Below are positions 33,589 through 42,581 of a stretch of DNA of 64,000 nucleotides, piece by piece. The DNA is from Glutamicibacter protophormiae. GTDB taxonomy: Bacteria; Actinomycetota; Actinomycetes; Actinomycetales; Micrococcaceae. A program made the position numbers and the translations under genes. The notes under the pieces are model-generated. The model saw nothing but the letters and a program-made list of their open reading frames with translations, was not told the origin of the DNA and did not search any database. The DNA is taken from assembly GCF_014647495.1 (NCBI RefSeq), contig NZ_BMPH01000012.1:1-64000 (forward strand). Reading direction: 5' to 3'. How positions within the stretch are numbered: the stretch's first letter is position 1; each line of letters begins with the position of its first letter.

Positions 33589-34617
33589 TCAGCGGGCCGG
33601 CAGCGGGGCTTTCCCACCGTAGTGCGCCGCCAGCTTTTCCAGTCCGTGATCGATCGTGACCTCGGGCTGCCAATCCAGCACCCGGCGGGTTTCGCGCTGG
33701 TCGAACCAGTGCGCGGTGGACAGCTGCTCGGCCAGGAACCGTGTCATCGGCGGCTCGTCATGGACCAGGTTGCGCGCCCCGGCGGCAAGCCAGACGCGTT
33801 CGATGACCGCGCCGGCGCCCCGGGCCAGCCAGCCAGGCACGCTGAACTTCGGGGATGGCGCGCCTCCGGCGCGGCAGATGCCGGCGATGAGCTCGCCGAC
33901 CTGGCGCGGCTCGCCGTTGGTGACGACCAGCGCAAGTCCCTGCGCCTGCTCCATGCGCTCCAGCCCGCGGACAATGGCGGCGGCCGCGTTGTCGATGTAG
34001 GTGGTGTCGATCAACGCCGCCCCCTGGTCCAGCAACGGCAGCCGGCCGCTCTTGGCCCGCTCCAGGACCCGCTCGACCAGTTGCGTATCGCCCGGTCCCC
34101 ACACCACGTGGGGGCGGATCGCGGCGACCCGGAACTCCTGGCTGTTGCGCGAGAGCGCGTCGAGCTCCGCAGCGGCCTTGGACCGGGCATAGCTGCCGCG
34201 GGCCTTGGCCGGGTCGGCCGTTCCGGCGTCGGCCCCGGCCAATGGCTCGCCGAAGTGGGCGACGGAGGGGGAGGAGACGAACACGAAGTCCCTGGCTCCG
34301 GCGGCCTCGGCGGCATCCAGCAGGTGCTTGGTCCCCTCGATGTTCGTGGCGACGAACTCCTCCCAGCGGCCGGTGAAGGAGACCTTGGCGGCCAGGTGGA
34401 TGACGGCGTCCATGGAGTCCACCGCCCGGGCGAGCTGCCCCGGGTCGGTCAGCGAACCGAGCACCTCGTCGGTGGCGCCCTGGGAGGCGCGTCGCTGGAA
34501 GGTGCGCACGTGGTGGCCCTGTTCGCGCAGCAGCTGCGCGACGGCGCCGCCGAGCATGCCGCTAGCGCCGGTAACCAGCACCCGGCGTGCAGGGGCGGGG
34601 CGATTCACTGGATTCAC
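33589..34617 (-). CDS. oleD: OleD, 2-alkyl-3-ketoalkanoate reductase (SDR, 3-beta-HSD type)
   Basis: OleD reduces the beta-keto acid made by OleA to a beta-hydroxy acid with NADPH. The 342-residue protein has the Rossmann motif VLVTGASGMLGGAVAQLL, AVIHLAAKVSFTG and YARSKAAAE with the catalytic Tyr and Lys. Its GTG overlaps the oleBC stop by 4 bases (GTGA). It is the last gene of oleA-oleBC-oleD. Identity rests on the operon as much as on the protein, since 3-beta-HSD-type SDRs are many. Confidence 0.92.
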   Translation of the reverse strand: MNPVNRPAPARRVLVTGASGMLGGAVAQLLREQGHHVRTFQRRASQGATDEVLGSLTDPGQLARAVDSMDAVIHLAAKVSFTGRWEEFVATNIEGTKHLLDAAEAAGARDFVFVSSPSVAHFGEPLAGADAGTADPAKARGSYARSKAAAELDALSRNSQEFRVAAIRPHVVWGPGDTQLVERVLERAKSGRLPLLDQGAALIDTTYIDNAAAAIVRGLERMEQAQGLALVVTNGEPRQVGELIAGICRAGGAPSPKFSVPGWLARGAGAVIERVWLAAGARNLVHDEPPMTRFLAEQLSTAHWFDQRETRRVLDWQPEVTIDHGLEKLAAHYGGKAPLPAR

Positions 34618-37196
34618 GGCTTGCGGATCCTTCCTCCGGCCAGCGTCGCGGCGGCCCAGCCGGCCAGGTGCGCGCGGTCGATCTTCGAATTGTGGCGGAT
34701 GTCCGTGGGAAGCTCGGGGACCACCAGCACGGCACAGACCTCGATGCCCGCCGCGGCCACCGCGGCGCGGACCTGCCCGGAGAACTCGGGGTTGGCGGGA
34801 CCCGGTTTGCGCACCGGCGGCACGGTTTCCATCACGAGCACCGCACGCTGCGCCCCGGCCGGGCCGACCGGCACCAGCGCCGCGCGTCCGGCGCCGGGCA
34901 CCGACTGCGCCAGGTGCTCGGCTTCCACCGGGGTCAGCGGTCCGCTGGCGGTGCGCAGCACATGGCCCAGGCGTCCTTCGACCCACAGGCGGCCCTGGGC
35001 GTCGAGATGCCCCACGTCGCCGGTGCGATGCCACCCCGGGATGGAGGTGCTGTGCTGCTCGGTGATCCACAACCGGTCGTAGCGGTCCTTCACGTGCGGG
35101 GCGCGGACCAGGATCTCGCCGGTCAGACCGGGTTCGGTGGACGGTTCGGTGGCGGGCTCGCCCTCGGCGTCCAGCACCGCGACGGCAACGCTGGCCCCGG
35201 CCACCGGGGTGCCCACGCAGACGCCGTTGCCGGAACCTGCTGCGCGGATCCCGGCCAGGTCGATGTCGGTGACCGGCAGCGCCTCGGTCATGCCGTAGGG
35301 GGTGTGCACCGCGGCGTTCGGGGCCAGCTGCTGGACTTCGGCCAGCAGCGGCTCGGGGATCGGGGCCCCGGCCGAAAGCAGCAGGGACACCTTCTGCAGC
35401 GCCCGGCGCTGCGCCCCGGTCAGCTGGTTGCGGGTTTCCAGCACATTGGCCAGAGCCGCCGGGGAAGCGAAGACCACGGTGGCCTCCACCGCGGCGGCCG
35501 CATCGGCCAGCGCCGCGGCGGTCAGCGTTTTCGGGGAGGTGACGTCCATGTCCGGGGTCACCGAGGTGGCGCCCAGGGCCGGGCCCAGCAGCGCGAAGGG
35601 GGCGAAGCCGGCCACCAGGGCGGAGCCGGGCTCCAGGCCGTAGGTGGCGGCCAGGGTATCGCGCATGGCGGCGAGCTGGCGGTGGGTGTACACCACGCCC
35701 TTGGCCGGGCCGGTGGAGCCGGAGGTGAAGAGCACCGCCGCATCCGCGTCGGGATCCGCCGGGGTGAAGTCCGCGGCCGCCGGCGCACCGGCGGCGCCGG
35801 CCGCCAGCAGCTCGGGCACCGTGTGCTCGATGCCCAGCACCTTGGCCAGGACCGGCGGCAGCTGGGTGGCGGCGATGCGCGTACCCGGCCAGTTCAGCGC
35901 CTTGGCTCCGATGAGCGCACGCTGGATGCCGATCAGGAACTGCGGTCCGGCGCCCTTGATGGCGCGGCCCAGCCCCTTGGTGCCCAGCCCGGCGTCGGCC
36001 ACCACGATCACCGCGCCCAGGCGCAGGCAGGCGTAGATCAGGGTGGTCAGTTCGATGCCCGGCGGGACCAGCAGGTTCACGCGCGAGCCGGGGCGCACGC
36101 CGATCTGCTCCAGGCCCCTGGCCAGGTCGTTCACGCGCTGCCCGAGCTGCGCCCAGGACAGCGAACGCGGCGGGTTGACGTCCACCACGGCGGCGCTGTG
36201 GTCCGCGGTGCGCTCATCGAGCTGCGCGAGCATCGGCCGGTAGTCCTGCAGGCTTGCCGCCCGCGCGGCATCGCCGGCACCGGCGGCCAGCCAGTGGAAG
36301 ATCGGGGTGGCGATGTCGCGGTCCTCGGCCACCAGGTGCCCGGCGCCCTCGAAGCGGTGCACCTTGGCCTGGGGCAGGCGGTCCATCAGATCGCGCAGGT
36401 AGCGGTCGGAGAACACCGGGTCCTTCGGACCCCAGAGCAGCAGGGCCGGCACTGTCAGCTCGCGGACGGCCGCGGAGATGGAATCTAGGGCCGGGCGGCT
36501 GGGGTGGTCGGCGGCGAAGGGGATGTCGGCCACGAAGTTGCCCACCCCGGTGCGCTGCGCGGCGGTGGTATAAGGGGCCATGTAGGCCTCGCGGATCTCC
36601 GGGGCCAGCGCCGGGGTGGCCAGCGAATGGGTGACGCGCAGGAACGCGTCGGTGCTGGTGGTTCCCCAGCCGTGCACCGCCGGGTGGGAGGCCAGCTGCA
36701 GGGCGGCGGGCAGCTCGAATCCCGCCGGGTGCACCGCGGTGTTGGTCAGCACCACGCCGGCCAGCTGCTCGCGGTGGGCAGCGGCCCAGCCCAGCGAGAT
36801 GATCCCGCCCCAGTCATGCCCCACGGTGGTGACCGGGCCGTCCAGGCCCAGCGCGTCGGTCAGGTCGCCCAGGTCGTTGACCCGGTCGGCCAGCCGGCGG
36901 AAGACGCCGGTGCGTTCGGAGAAGCCCATGTCCAGCTGGTCGACCGCGATGATGCGCCAGGGCAGGGCGTGCTGGGAGACATGGGAGAACAAGGATCGCC
37001 AGAGATAGGACCAGGTGGGGTTGCCGTGCACGCACAGCAGGGTCCCGGCCGGGGTGATGCCGGCGGCCTCAAGTTCGGCGCCGTTGTCCAGCAGGTGCCA
37101 GCGGTGGCTGGTGCCCGGAACGTCGACCAGGGAGGTGGACGGGATGGTCAGATGGCGGGAATGCTGTTCGGCGACGCCGGGGAACGGGCCGGTCAC
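34614..37196 (-). CDS. oleBC: OleBC fusion: beta-lactone decarboxylase + beta-lactone synthetase
   Basis: This 860-residue protein joins two enzymes. Residues 1 to about 310 are an alpha/beta-hydrolase of the haloalkane-dehalogenase type (HGNPTWSYLW; nucleophile Asp128 in VGHDWGG; His in GAGHLVAEDRD), as in OleB. Residues about 325-860 are an AMP-forming ligase (VLFTSGSTGPAKGVVYTH; GWHRTGDVGHLDAQGRLWVEGR), as in OleC. OleC closes the beta-hydroxy acid to a beta-lactone and OleB decarboxylates it to a cis-olefin. Such fusions are known in Micrococcus and related genera. The GTG overlaps the oleA stop (GTGA). Confidence 0.95.
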   Translation of the reverse strand: MTGPFPGVAEQHSRHLTIPSTSLVDVPGTSHRWHLLDNGAELEAAGITPAGTLLCVHGNPTWSYLWRSLFSHVSQHALPWRIIAVDQLDMGFSERTGVFRRLADRVNDLGDLTDALGLDGPVTTVGHDWGGIISLGWAAAHREQLAGVVLTNTAVHPAGFELPAALQLASHPAVHGWGTTSTDAFLRVTHSLATPALAPEIREAYMAPYTTAAQRTGVGNFVADIPFAADHPSRPALDSISAAVRELTVPALLLWGPKDPVFSDRYLRDLMDRLPQAKVHRFEGAGHLVAEDRDIATPIFHWLAAGAGDAARAASLQDYRPMLAQLDERTADHSAAVVDVNPPRSLSWAQLGQRVNDLARGLEQIGVRPGSRVNLLVPPGIELTTLIYACLRLGAVIVVADAGLGTKGLGRAIKGAGPQFLIGIQRALIGAKALNWPGTRIAATQLPPVLAKVLGIEHTVPELLAAGAAGAPAAADFTPADPDADAAVLFTSGSTGPAKGVVYTHRQLAAMRDTLAATYGLEPGSALVAGFAPFALLGPALGATSVTPDMDVTSPKTLTAAALADAAAAVEATVVFASPAALANVLETRNQLTGAQRRALQKVSLLLSAGAPIPEPLLAEVQQLAPNAAVHTPYGMTEALPVTDIDLAGIRAAGSGNGVCVGTPVAGASVAVAVLDAEGEPATEPSTEPGLTGEILVRAPHVKDRYDRLWITEQHSTSIPGWHRTGDVGHLDAQGRLWVEGRLGHVLRTASGPLTPVEAEHLAQSVPGAGRAALVPVGPAGAQRAVLVMETVPPVRKPGPANPEFSGQVRAAVAAAGIEVCAVLVVPELPTDIRHNSKIDRAHLAGWAAATLAGGRIRKP

Positions 37197-38218
37197 CAGG
37201 CCAGCTCCATCATCGCGGTGTTCAGCCCGGAGCCCACGCCCATGCACAGCACCCGGTCCCCGGGTTTCAGGGTCTTGGCTTCCTGCCACAGCGTCATCGG
37301 CAGCGAGGCCGGCCCCACGTTGCCCCACTTGGGGAAGGTGACCGGAACCCTGTCCCGGACCAGTCCCACGGCCTTGATGATGGCGTTGGTGTAGGACTTG
37401 GAGACCTGGTGGGTGACGTAGCGGTCCATGGACGTCCAGTTCCACCCGGCGGCGTGCGCCTCGTCCCAGGCGTCGACCACCAGTTCCAGCCCGTTGTCCA
37501 GCAGGCCCTTGCTGTCGGTGTACATGCCGGCCGGCCCGCCCACGCACAACTCGTGGTGCGCGGTGCCGGCGCGGGAGACCCCGCCCAGGATCTTCGGCTT
37601 GCCCGGGTGCGCATCGGCAGGGCCGATGACCGCGGCCGCCGCGCCGGAGCCCAAGGTGAGGGTGGCGAACTGGCGCAGGTAGTCTTCGCGGGTGGAGTTC
37701 GGGTCGTTCAGCCGCTGGAAGGTGACCTCCTGGGTGGGCTGGGCGTCCTCGCCGGCGACGATCAACGCGTAGCTGATCTGCCCGGAATCGATCATGTTCG
37801 CGGCCAGGGTCATGCCGTTGACGAAGCCCAGGCAGGCGTTGGCGATATCGAAGTTCATCGCGGAGGAGGGCAGGCCCAGGCCGTGGTGGATCTTGGACGC
37901 CACCGAGGGCTCCAGGTTGCGGCGGGTCACCGAGGTGTTGATCAGCAACCCGATCTGCCCCGGCTCGATGCCGGAGGCCTCCAGCGCCTGCTTGCCGGCC
38001 TTCACCGCCGCGTCGTCGAAGGTGGTTCCCTCGGACCACCAGCGGCGTTCGGCGACGCCGGAAACGCGTTCCAGCAGTTTCTTGGACAGGCGCAGCCGCT
38101 TCAGACTCGGGGCCAGCCGCTCGTCGAATTCGGCCGAGCTGAGCACCTGATCGGCCAGCACGCTGTTCACCGAGAGGAGGGCTACATTGTTGTGTCTGAA
38201 GGTTGCATTGCCGTTCAA
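37193..38218 (-). CDS. oleA: OleA, long-chain acyl-CoA condensing enzyme
   Basis: OleA performs head-to-head Claisen condensation of two acyl-CoAs to a 2-alkyl-3-ketoacid. The 341-residue thiolase-fold protein has the nucleophile Cys129 (FDIANACLGF), His270 (RYVTHQVSKSY) and Asn300 (PKWGNVGPAS). GVAERRWW is typical of OleA. A TTG start at 38218 is used: it yields MNGNATFRHNNVALLSV and has AAAGG about 7 bases upstream. It is the first gene of the ole operon. Confidence 0.93.
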   Translation of the reverse strand: MNGNATFRHNNVALLSVNSVLADQVLSSAEFDERLAPSLKRLRLSKKLLERVSGVAERRWWSEGTTFDDAAVKAGKQALEASGIEPGQIGLLINTSVTRRNLEPSVASKIHHGLGLPSSAMNFDIANACLGFVNGMTLAANMIDSGQISYALIVAGEDAQPTQEVTFQRLNDPNSTREDYLRQFATLTLGSGAAAAVIGPADAHPGKPKILGGVSRAGTAHHELCVGGPAGMYTDSKGLLDNGLELVVDAWDEAHAAGWNWTSMDRYVTHQVSKSYTNAIIKAVGLVRDRVPVTFPKWGNVGPASLPMTLWQEAKTLKPGDRVLCMGVGSGLNTAMMELAW

Positions 38219-38538
38219 AATTAAGCCTTTACAGGGGGATAGGCGTGCCAAACGGGGCCACGGCGCCGGGTGCTCGGTGGGCCCGTCGGGGAGCCAACGA
38301 GCGGGTTTCCTCCTCTAACGGTATTCCCTCGGGAGCGGTTCACCCTATTTCCTGCGAAATTTCAGCCAATAGCCCGAAAAAACCCCTGCGTTGCTGTGCA
38401 GGTCCTGATAACCAGCCATGAGTATGGGTGGTGATCCGGGCCTCCCGGAGGCCTCGTGGATTCCGCACTCGGCCTGGAACCGGTTTCGGGACCCCCGGAG
38501 CGGGATCCGAGCGGCTGGCGGCGGGCACCGATAAACTC
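38219..38538. other. Divergent promoter region oleA / pRiA4b-type gene
   Basis: This 320-bp spacer has no gene. Its plus-strand right end holds TAAACT at 38532-38537, a leaderless -10 candidate. The ole promoter must lie in the left part. No clear operator was seen. Confidence 0.5.
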
Positions 38539-38547
38539 GTGGCCATG
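38532..38547 (+). promoter_or_regulatory. Candidate leaderless -10
   Basis: TAAACT (38532-38537) lies 7 bases before the ATG at 38545, with no RBS. Confidence 0.5.
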
Positions 38548-39948
38548 CAACCCGTGATACCACTGCGTCGAATGCTTACACTGCGCATCGTGCTGGAAGG
38601 CTCCGAACCGGCCATCTGGCGCACCCTGGAAATCGATGACGGCATCATGCTCGACGAGGCAGGGCTGGCGCTGCAATGCGCGATGGGATGGGAGCACGCG
38701 CACCTGCAGGCCTTCCACAGCGCCCCGCCGTATGAGCGCCGGGGCGCCGCGGACCCCATCACCTGGTACGAAGAGCGCAGCCGGTGGGAGATCGGGATCG
38801 GCGAACCGCAGGAGACCACGACGCTGGGCCAGGCGCTGAACGCAGCGGACGGCGAACTGTACTTCGAATACGACTTCGGCGATTGCTGGATGCACAAGAT
38901 CACCGTCGAGTCGCAGCGGGCCAAGGCCCGGGACGAGGCTCCCTACCGCGTCATGGACGGGCAGCTGCGCGCCCCGCTGGAGGACAGCGGCGGGATCCAT
39001 GGCTGGCAGGAGAAGCTCTCGATCTTCCACGGCGCCCCGGCCCCGGATTTCCTCGATGCCCAGCACATCGTGGACTGGATGCACTGGCGCGGGGGACGCT
39101 GGAATTCGCTGGATCCCGCCGAGTTCCGCAGGGAGGTGGCCAACCTGCGTCTGGACATGCTTGCCGCGCAATTCACCGGCGGCAACGGCCTGGGCCGCTG
39201 GTTCGAAACAATGGAACCGGAGCTGCGCAGGGCGCTGTCCGTGCCTGCCGCGCAGATCGGCTTGGGCCTGGACCCGGCAGACGGCGCCGCACCGCCGTGG
39301 TTCGTGGAGCTGCTCCGCCCCTTCGCGGTGCTGATCGAGCTGTGCAGCGCGCCGGTGAAGCTCACCGCCGCCGGCTGGCTGCCTCCGAAGGTCGTCGGCG
39401 AGCTGCTGGACCGCGCGCAGCTGGCGGGCATCAACTACGAACGCGGGGCCACCCAGCGCGAGAACAACATGCCTGCGGTGATCCGGCTGCGCGAAGCGGC
39501 CCAGCAGATGGGACTGCTGCGCAAGGCCAAGGGGGTGCTCGCCGCGACCCAGCGCGGCCGCAAGCTCATGGACGATCCGGCGGCGCTGGCCTGCTACGTG
39601 GCCCAACGGCTGGCCCGGCCCAAGGGAGAAGGTCCGAAGGGCCGGGACATCGAGAGCGATTCGACGTTCGCCGGGTGGATGATCCGCGCCGGCGGCTTCA
39701 TCCCGGACCGGATGCAGAAGTACTCGCGGCACCCTGAGCTGTTCATGGACAAGTCCGAGCTGCTGGAGATGTTCGGCTACTGGGATCCGAACCAGGGTGG
39801 ACCGGTCAACGACCAGTCCCGCCTGCCCGCCCTGCAGTTCTGGTACCTCATCGAACGCCTGCTGGAATTCCGGATGCGCGCGGCGGGGATGGAAGCGCAC
39901 GTCCCGCAACGGCTGGCCGAGCTGTCGCGCTACCTGCTCCAGGAATAG
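38545..39948 (+). CDS. Plasmid pRiA4b ORF-3 family protein
   Basis: This 467-residue protein contains the PF07929 domain in its first 180 residues: LRIVLEGSEPAIWRTLEI, LQCAMGWEHAHLQAF, FEYDFGDCWMHKITVE. A longer Arg/Leu-rich C-terminal region (about 210-467) includes PAVIRLREAAQQMGLLRKAKG. The domain is also called IS1096 passenger TnpR-like, but no transposase gene lies beside it here, so it is treated as a chromosomal gene. The ATG at 38545 is preceded by a TAAACT -10-like hexamer. Function is unknown. Confidence 0.85.
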   Translation: MQPVIPLRRMLTLRIVLEGSEPAIWRTLEIDDGIMLDEAGLALQCAMGWEHAHLQAFHSAPPYERRGAADPITWYEERSRWEIGIGEPQETTTLGQALNAADGELYFEYDFGDCWMHKITVESQRAKARDEAPYRVMDGQLRAPLEDSGGIHGWQEKLSIFHGAPAPDFLDAQHIVDWMHWRGGRWNSLDPAEFRREVANLRLDMLAAQFTGGNGLGRWFETMEPELRRALSVPAAQIGLGLDPADGAAPPWFVELLRPFAVLIELCSAPVKLTAAGWLPPKVVGELLDRAQLAGINYERGATQRENNMPAVIRLREAAQQMGLLRKAKGVLAATQRGRKLMDDPAALACYVAQRLARPKGEGPKGRDIESDSTFAGWMIRAGGFIPDRMQKYSRHPELFMDKSELLEMFGYWDPNQGGPVNDQSRLPALQFWYLIERLLEFRMRAAGMEAHVPQRLAELSRYLLQE

Positions 39949-40072
39949 CCGGCCGGATGTTCCCCGCAGGGCAGGACCGAGTGGCCGACCAGAGGGACCG
40001 AACTGTCGCAGCCGTTCGATAGATTGGCAACAGGCCCACGGGCCGGGGAACGCCTGACGACAAGGGGAATGC

Positions 40073-41071
40073 ATGAAGAATGAAACCGACCGCGACAACC
40101 GCGTATGCGGGGTGCTGCTGGGGCTGGCCGCGGGCGACGCGCTGGGCGCCGGCTACGAATTTAAACCGGCCATGGAAGCCGGCGAACCGGTCGGCATGAT
40201 CGGCGGCGGCCTGGGGGACTTCGCACCCGGCGAATGGACCGATGACACCTCCATGGCGATTGTCATGGCGCAGGCGCTGGCGGCCTCCGGCGGGACGGCG
40301 TCGGAGGAAGCCTGCACGCAGATGGTGCGGGGGTGGGCCGACTGGGCCAAGAGCGCACCGGATGTCGGTGTGCAGACCAGCGCGGTGTTGCGGGCGGCGG
40401 AATCCCTCGCGCGGCGCGGTGGGCGGGAGCTGCCGGTGGCCGCGGATGCCATCCAGGCTGCGGAGGACGCGCACCAGCGAACGGGCCGCTCGGGCGGCAA
40501 CGGGAGCCTGATGCGCACCGCACCGGTCGCCTTGGCGTACCTGCATCGCCCGGTCGAGGAAGCCTTCGCGGCCGCCGCAAAGCTCAGCGCGCTGACGCAC
40601 TTCGACCCGGAGGCCGCAGAGGCCTGCGGGCTGTGGACTGCGGCCATCCGCCATGCGGTGCTCACCGGGCAGCTGGACCTGCGCTGCGGGCTGCACCTGC
40701 TGGAACCGGCCCGCGCAGGACTCTGGGAACAGCGCATCAGTGCCGCCGAAGCAGGTGAGCCGAAGGACTTCAGCAACAACGGGTGGGTGGTCGAAGCCTT
40801 CCAGGGTGCGTGGAGCGCCATCAGCGCCGCCACCGGCCACGGCACCGGGCAGGCTCCGCTGGACCGGCGGGTGCTGGTCGAAGCGCTGGAAGCCGCGGTG
40901 CGCGGCGGGGTGGATACCGACACCGTGGCGGCCATCGCCGGATCGCTGGTCGGGGCCGCCTGCGGCGCCCGCGCGATTCCGGGGGAGTGGCTGGGCATGC
41001 TGCACGGCTGGCCGGGGCTCAAAGCTGTGGACCTTGGCGATGCGGCGCTGGAACTGGCTGCAGGCCATTGA
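40073..41071 (+). CDS. ADP-ribosylglycohydrolase family protein
   Basis: This 332-residue protein matches the DraG/ARH group: GVLLGLAAGDALGAGYEF, then EWTDDTSMAIVMAQAL carrying the metal-binding Asp/Thr set, RSGGNGSLMRTAPVAL, and the C-terminal GGVDTDTVAAIAGSLVGAACG with the second Asp pair. These enzymes remove ADP-ribose from proteins or small molecules. The substrate is unknown. It is a single gene between the pRiA4b-type gene and the MFS transporter, with no sign of a partner ADP-ribosyltransferase. Confidence 0.92.
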   Translation: MKNETDRDNRVCGVLLGLAAGDALGAGYEFKPAMEAGEPVGMIGGGLGDFAPGEWTDDTSMAIVMAQALAASGGTASEEACTQMVRGWADWAKSAPDVGVQTSAVLRAAESLARRGGRELPVAADAIQAAEDAHQRTGRSGGNGSLMRTAPVALAYLHRPVEEAFAAAAKLSALTHFDPEAAEACGLWTAAIRHAVLTGQLDLRCGLHLLEPARAGLWEQRISAAEAGEPKDFSNNGWVVEAFQGAWSAISAATGHGTGQAPLDRRVLVEALEAAVRGGVDTDTVAAIAGSLVGAACGARAIPGEWLGMLHGWPGLKAVDLGDAALELAAGH

Positions 41072-41252
41072 CCCATAGCCGCGCAGCGGCTGAGCAGATA
41101 CTCCGTCCGGCCCTCCGCGGCTGGGTCCCTCTCGGATTGGAGCGGCGGTGCTGGTATCCATGGCACGTCGGCGGTGCCCGGATGCCCGCCAGCGGGTGAG
41201 GTTGCCAGTCGAGCAGCGAGGGGCTCAGCGCGGCGCCGCAGCTGGCGGCAGC

Positions 41253-41292
41253 TTGACCGGCAAAACGTAAGACGTCTAACGTTTGAACAATG
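41253..41292 (+). promoter_or_regulatory. Promoter and GntR-type palindrome of the MFS operon
   Basis: TTGACC (41253-41258) and TAACGT (41277-41282) are 18 bp apart, and the ATG at 41290 follows after 7 bases, so the transcript is probably leaderless. AAACGT (41263-41268) and ACGTTT (41279-41284) flank AAGACGTCTA, a 22-bp near-palindrome overlapping the -10. A bound repressor, probably the GntR protein encoded downstream, would block transcription. Confidence 0.6.
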
Positions 41293-42576
41293 ACCGAACA
41301 GGTAGATTCCCTCCCAGCTCCATCTCCCGCAGCAGCGGATCCGGCCCCGCCGGCCGATCACAGCGGATACCGCAGGGCCACCATGGCGCTCGCCCTGGCA
41401 ATTGTCGTTCTTCTGGGTTTGAATCTCCGCGTCGCCGTGGCCAGCGCTGCGGCGCTGTTTCCTGCCTTGCAGGAACTGCTGGGCTACGGTCCCGTGGTGG
41501 CGGCGCTCCTGCCGACGATTCCCGTTCTGTGTTTCGCCTTTGCCGGGTTGGCGACAACCCGGCTGATGCGGTGGTTAGGGCTGGAACGGTCAATGATGCT
41601 GGCGCTGGTGCTGCTTACCGCGGGGCTGTCGATCCGCTTGGCGCCCACCACGTCCATGCTGTTGCTGGGAACTATCGTGGCGATGTCGGGGCTGGCTGTG
41701 TGCAATGTGGCCATGCCGTCGTTTGTCCGCAAGTATTTCCCGCAGCGCACGGCGGGCATCACCAGCCTGTATTCCATCACCATGTCCGCGGGAGCTGCCC
41801 TGGCATCCGGAATCAGCGTTCCCATCGCCCTGCAGCTGGATTCGCCGTTGGCGGCGTTGGGCGTCTGGGCCATTCCCACGCTGGCGACCCTGGTCGTGGT
41901 GGCTCCGCTGGCGATCGGCGCGCGCCGTGAAAAGCCGGAGGTTGGCGCTGCGGGCCAAGTGTCGCCCTGGCCGCTGTTGGCGACCCGCCGCGGCCTGCTG
42001 ATCACCGGGCTCTTCACGCTGCAGGCCCTGCTGGTGTACAGCATCGTGGGCTGGCTGCCCTCGATCCTGGTTGACCGGGGCATGGATCCCACGGCCGCCG
42101 GCATGCTGCTCGGCGGGCTTCAGCTGGTCACCATTCCCGCCACGGTGCTGGTCATGGCCCTGGCCGCCCGGGGACTGCTCCGGGCTGCCTTCATGATTGC
42201 CAGCTGCGCCGCGTTGGCGGGTTTCGTGTCCCTTGAGCTGCTGCCGGTTCAGCTGGCCCTGCTCCCGACCGTGTTCCTCGGAATTGGCTTCACCATGTTC
42301 CCGCTGGTGATGCTCTCCATCAGCCGCAGCGGCGAGAGTGTCGAGGAGTCCTCTGCCATGTCGAGCCTTGCCCAATCGGTGGGCTACATTGTGGCAGCCA
42401 TCGGGCCGTTCTCGCTGGGGCTGCTCTCCTCGAAGCTGGGCAGCTGGAGCGTGCCGCTGTGGCTCCTCGTGGCAGCGGCGGTGCTGCAGGTGCTCCTGGC
42501 CCTGTGGCTCAGTGCGGGGACGCGCACGCGCCGTGCCGGCCGGCTTCAGCAAGTCGACGCGGGCGCAGGAAAGTAG
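41290..42576 (+). CDS. MFS transporter, CynX/NimT family
   Basis: This 428-residue carrier has 12 hydrophobic segments and the CynX/NimT pattern: LALAIVVLLGLNLRVAVASAA at the first helix and VCNVAMPSFVRKYFPQRTAG after helix 4. The family includes cyanate and 2-nitroimidazole transporters; the substrate cannot be assigned. It is followed after 5 bp by a GntR regulator, and a palindrome overlaps its promoter. The Pro/Ala-rich N-terminus (about 28 residues) precedes the first helix. Confidence 0.9.
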   Translation: MTEQVDSLPAPSPAAADPAPPADHSGYRRATMALALAIVVLLGLNLRVAVASAAALFPALQELLGYGPVVAALLPTIPVLCFAFAGLATTRLMRWLGLERSMMLALVLLTAGLSIRLAPTTSMLLLGTIVAMSGLAVCNVAMPSFVRKYFPQRTAGITSLYSITMSAGAALASGISVPIALQLDSPLAALGVWAIPTLATLVVVAPLAIGARREKPEVGAAGQVSPWPLLATRRGLLITGLFTLQALLVYSIVGWLPSILVDRGMDPTAAGMLLGGLQLVTIPATVLVMALAARGLLRAAFMIASCAALAGFVSLELLPVQLALLPTVFLGIGFTMFPLVMLSISRSGESVEESSAMSSLAQSVGYIVAAIGPFSLGLLSSKLGSWSVPLWLLVAAAVLQVLLALWLSAGTRTRRAGRLQQVDAGAGK

Positions 42577-42581
42577 GCGGG

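Noticed and set aside
34587-36488. Plus-strand 633-codon open frame across oleBC
   Set aside because: Gly/Arg/His-rich composition typical of an antisense frame; the minus-strand OleBC protein is well supported.
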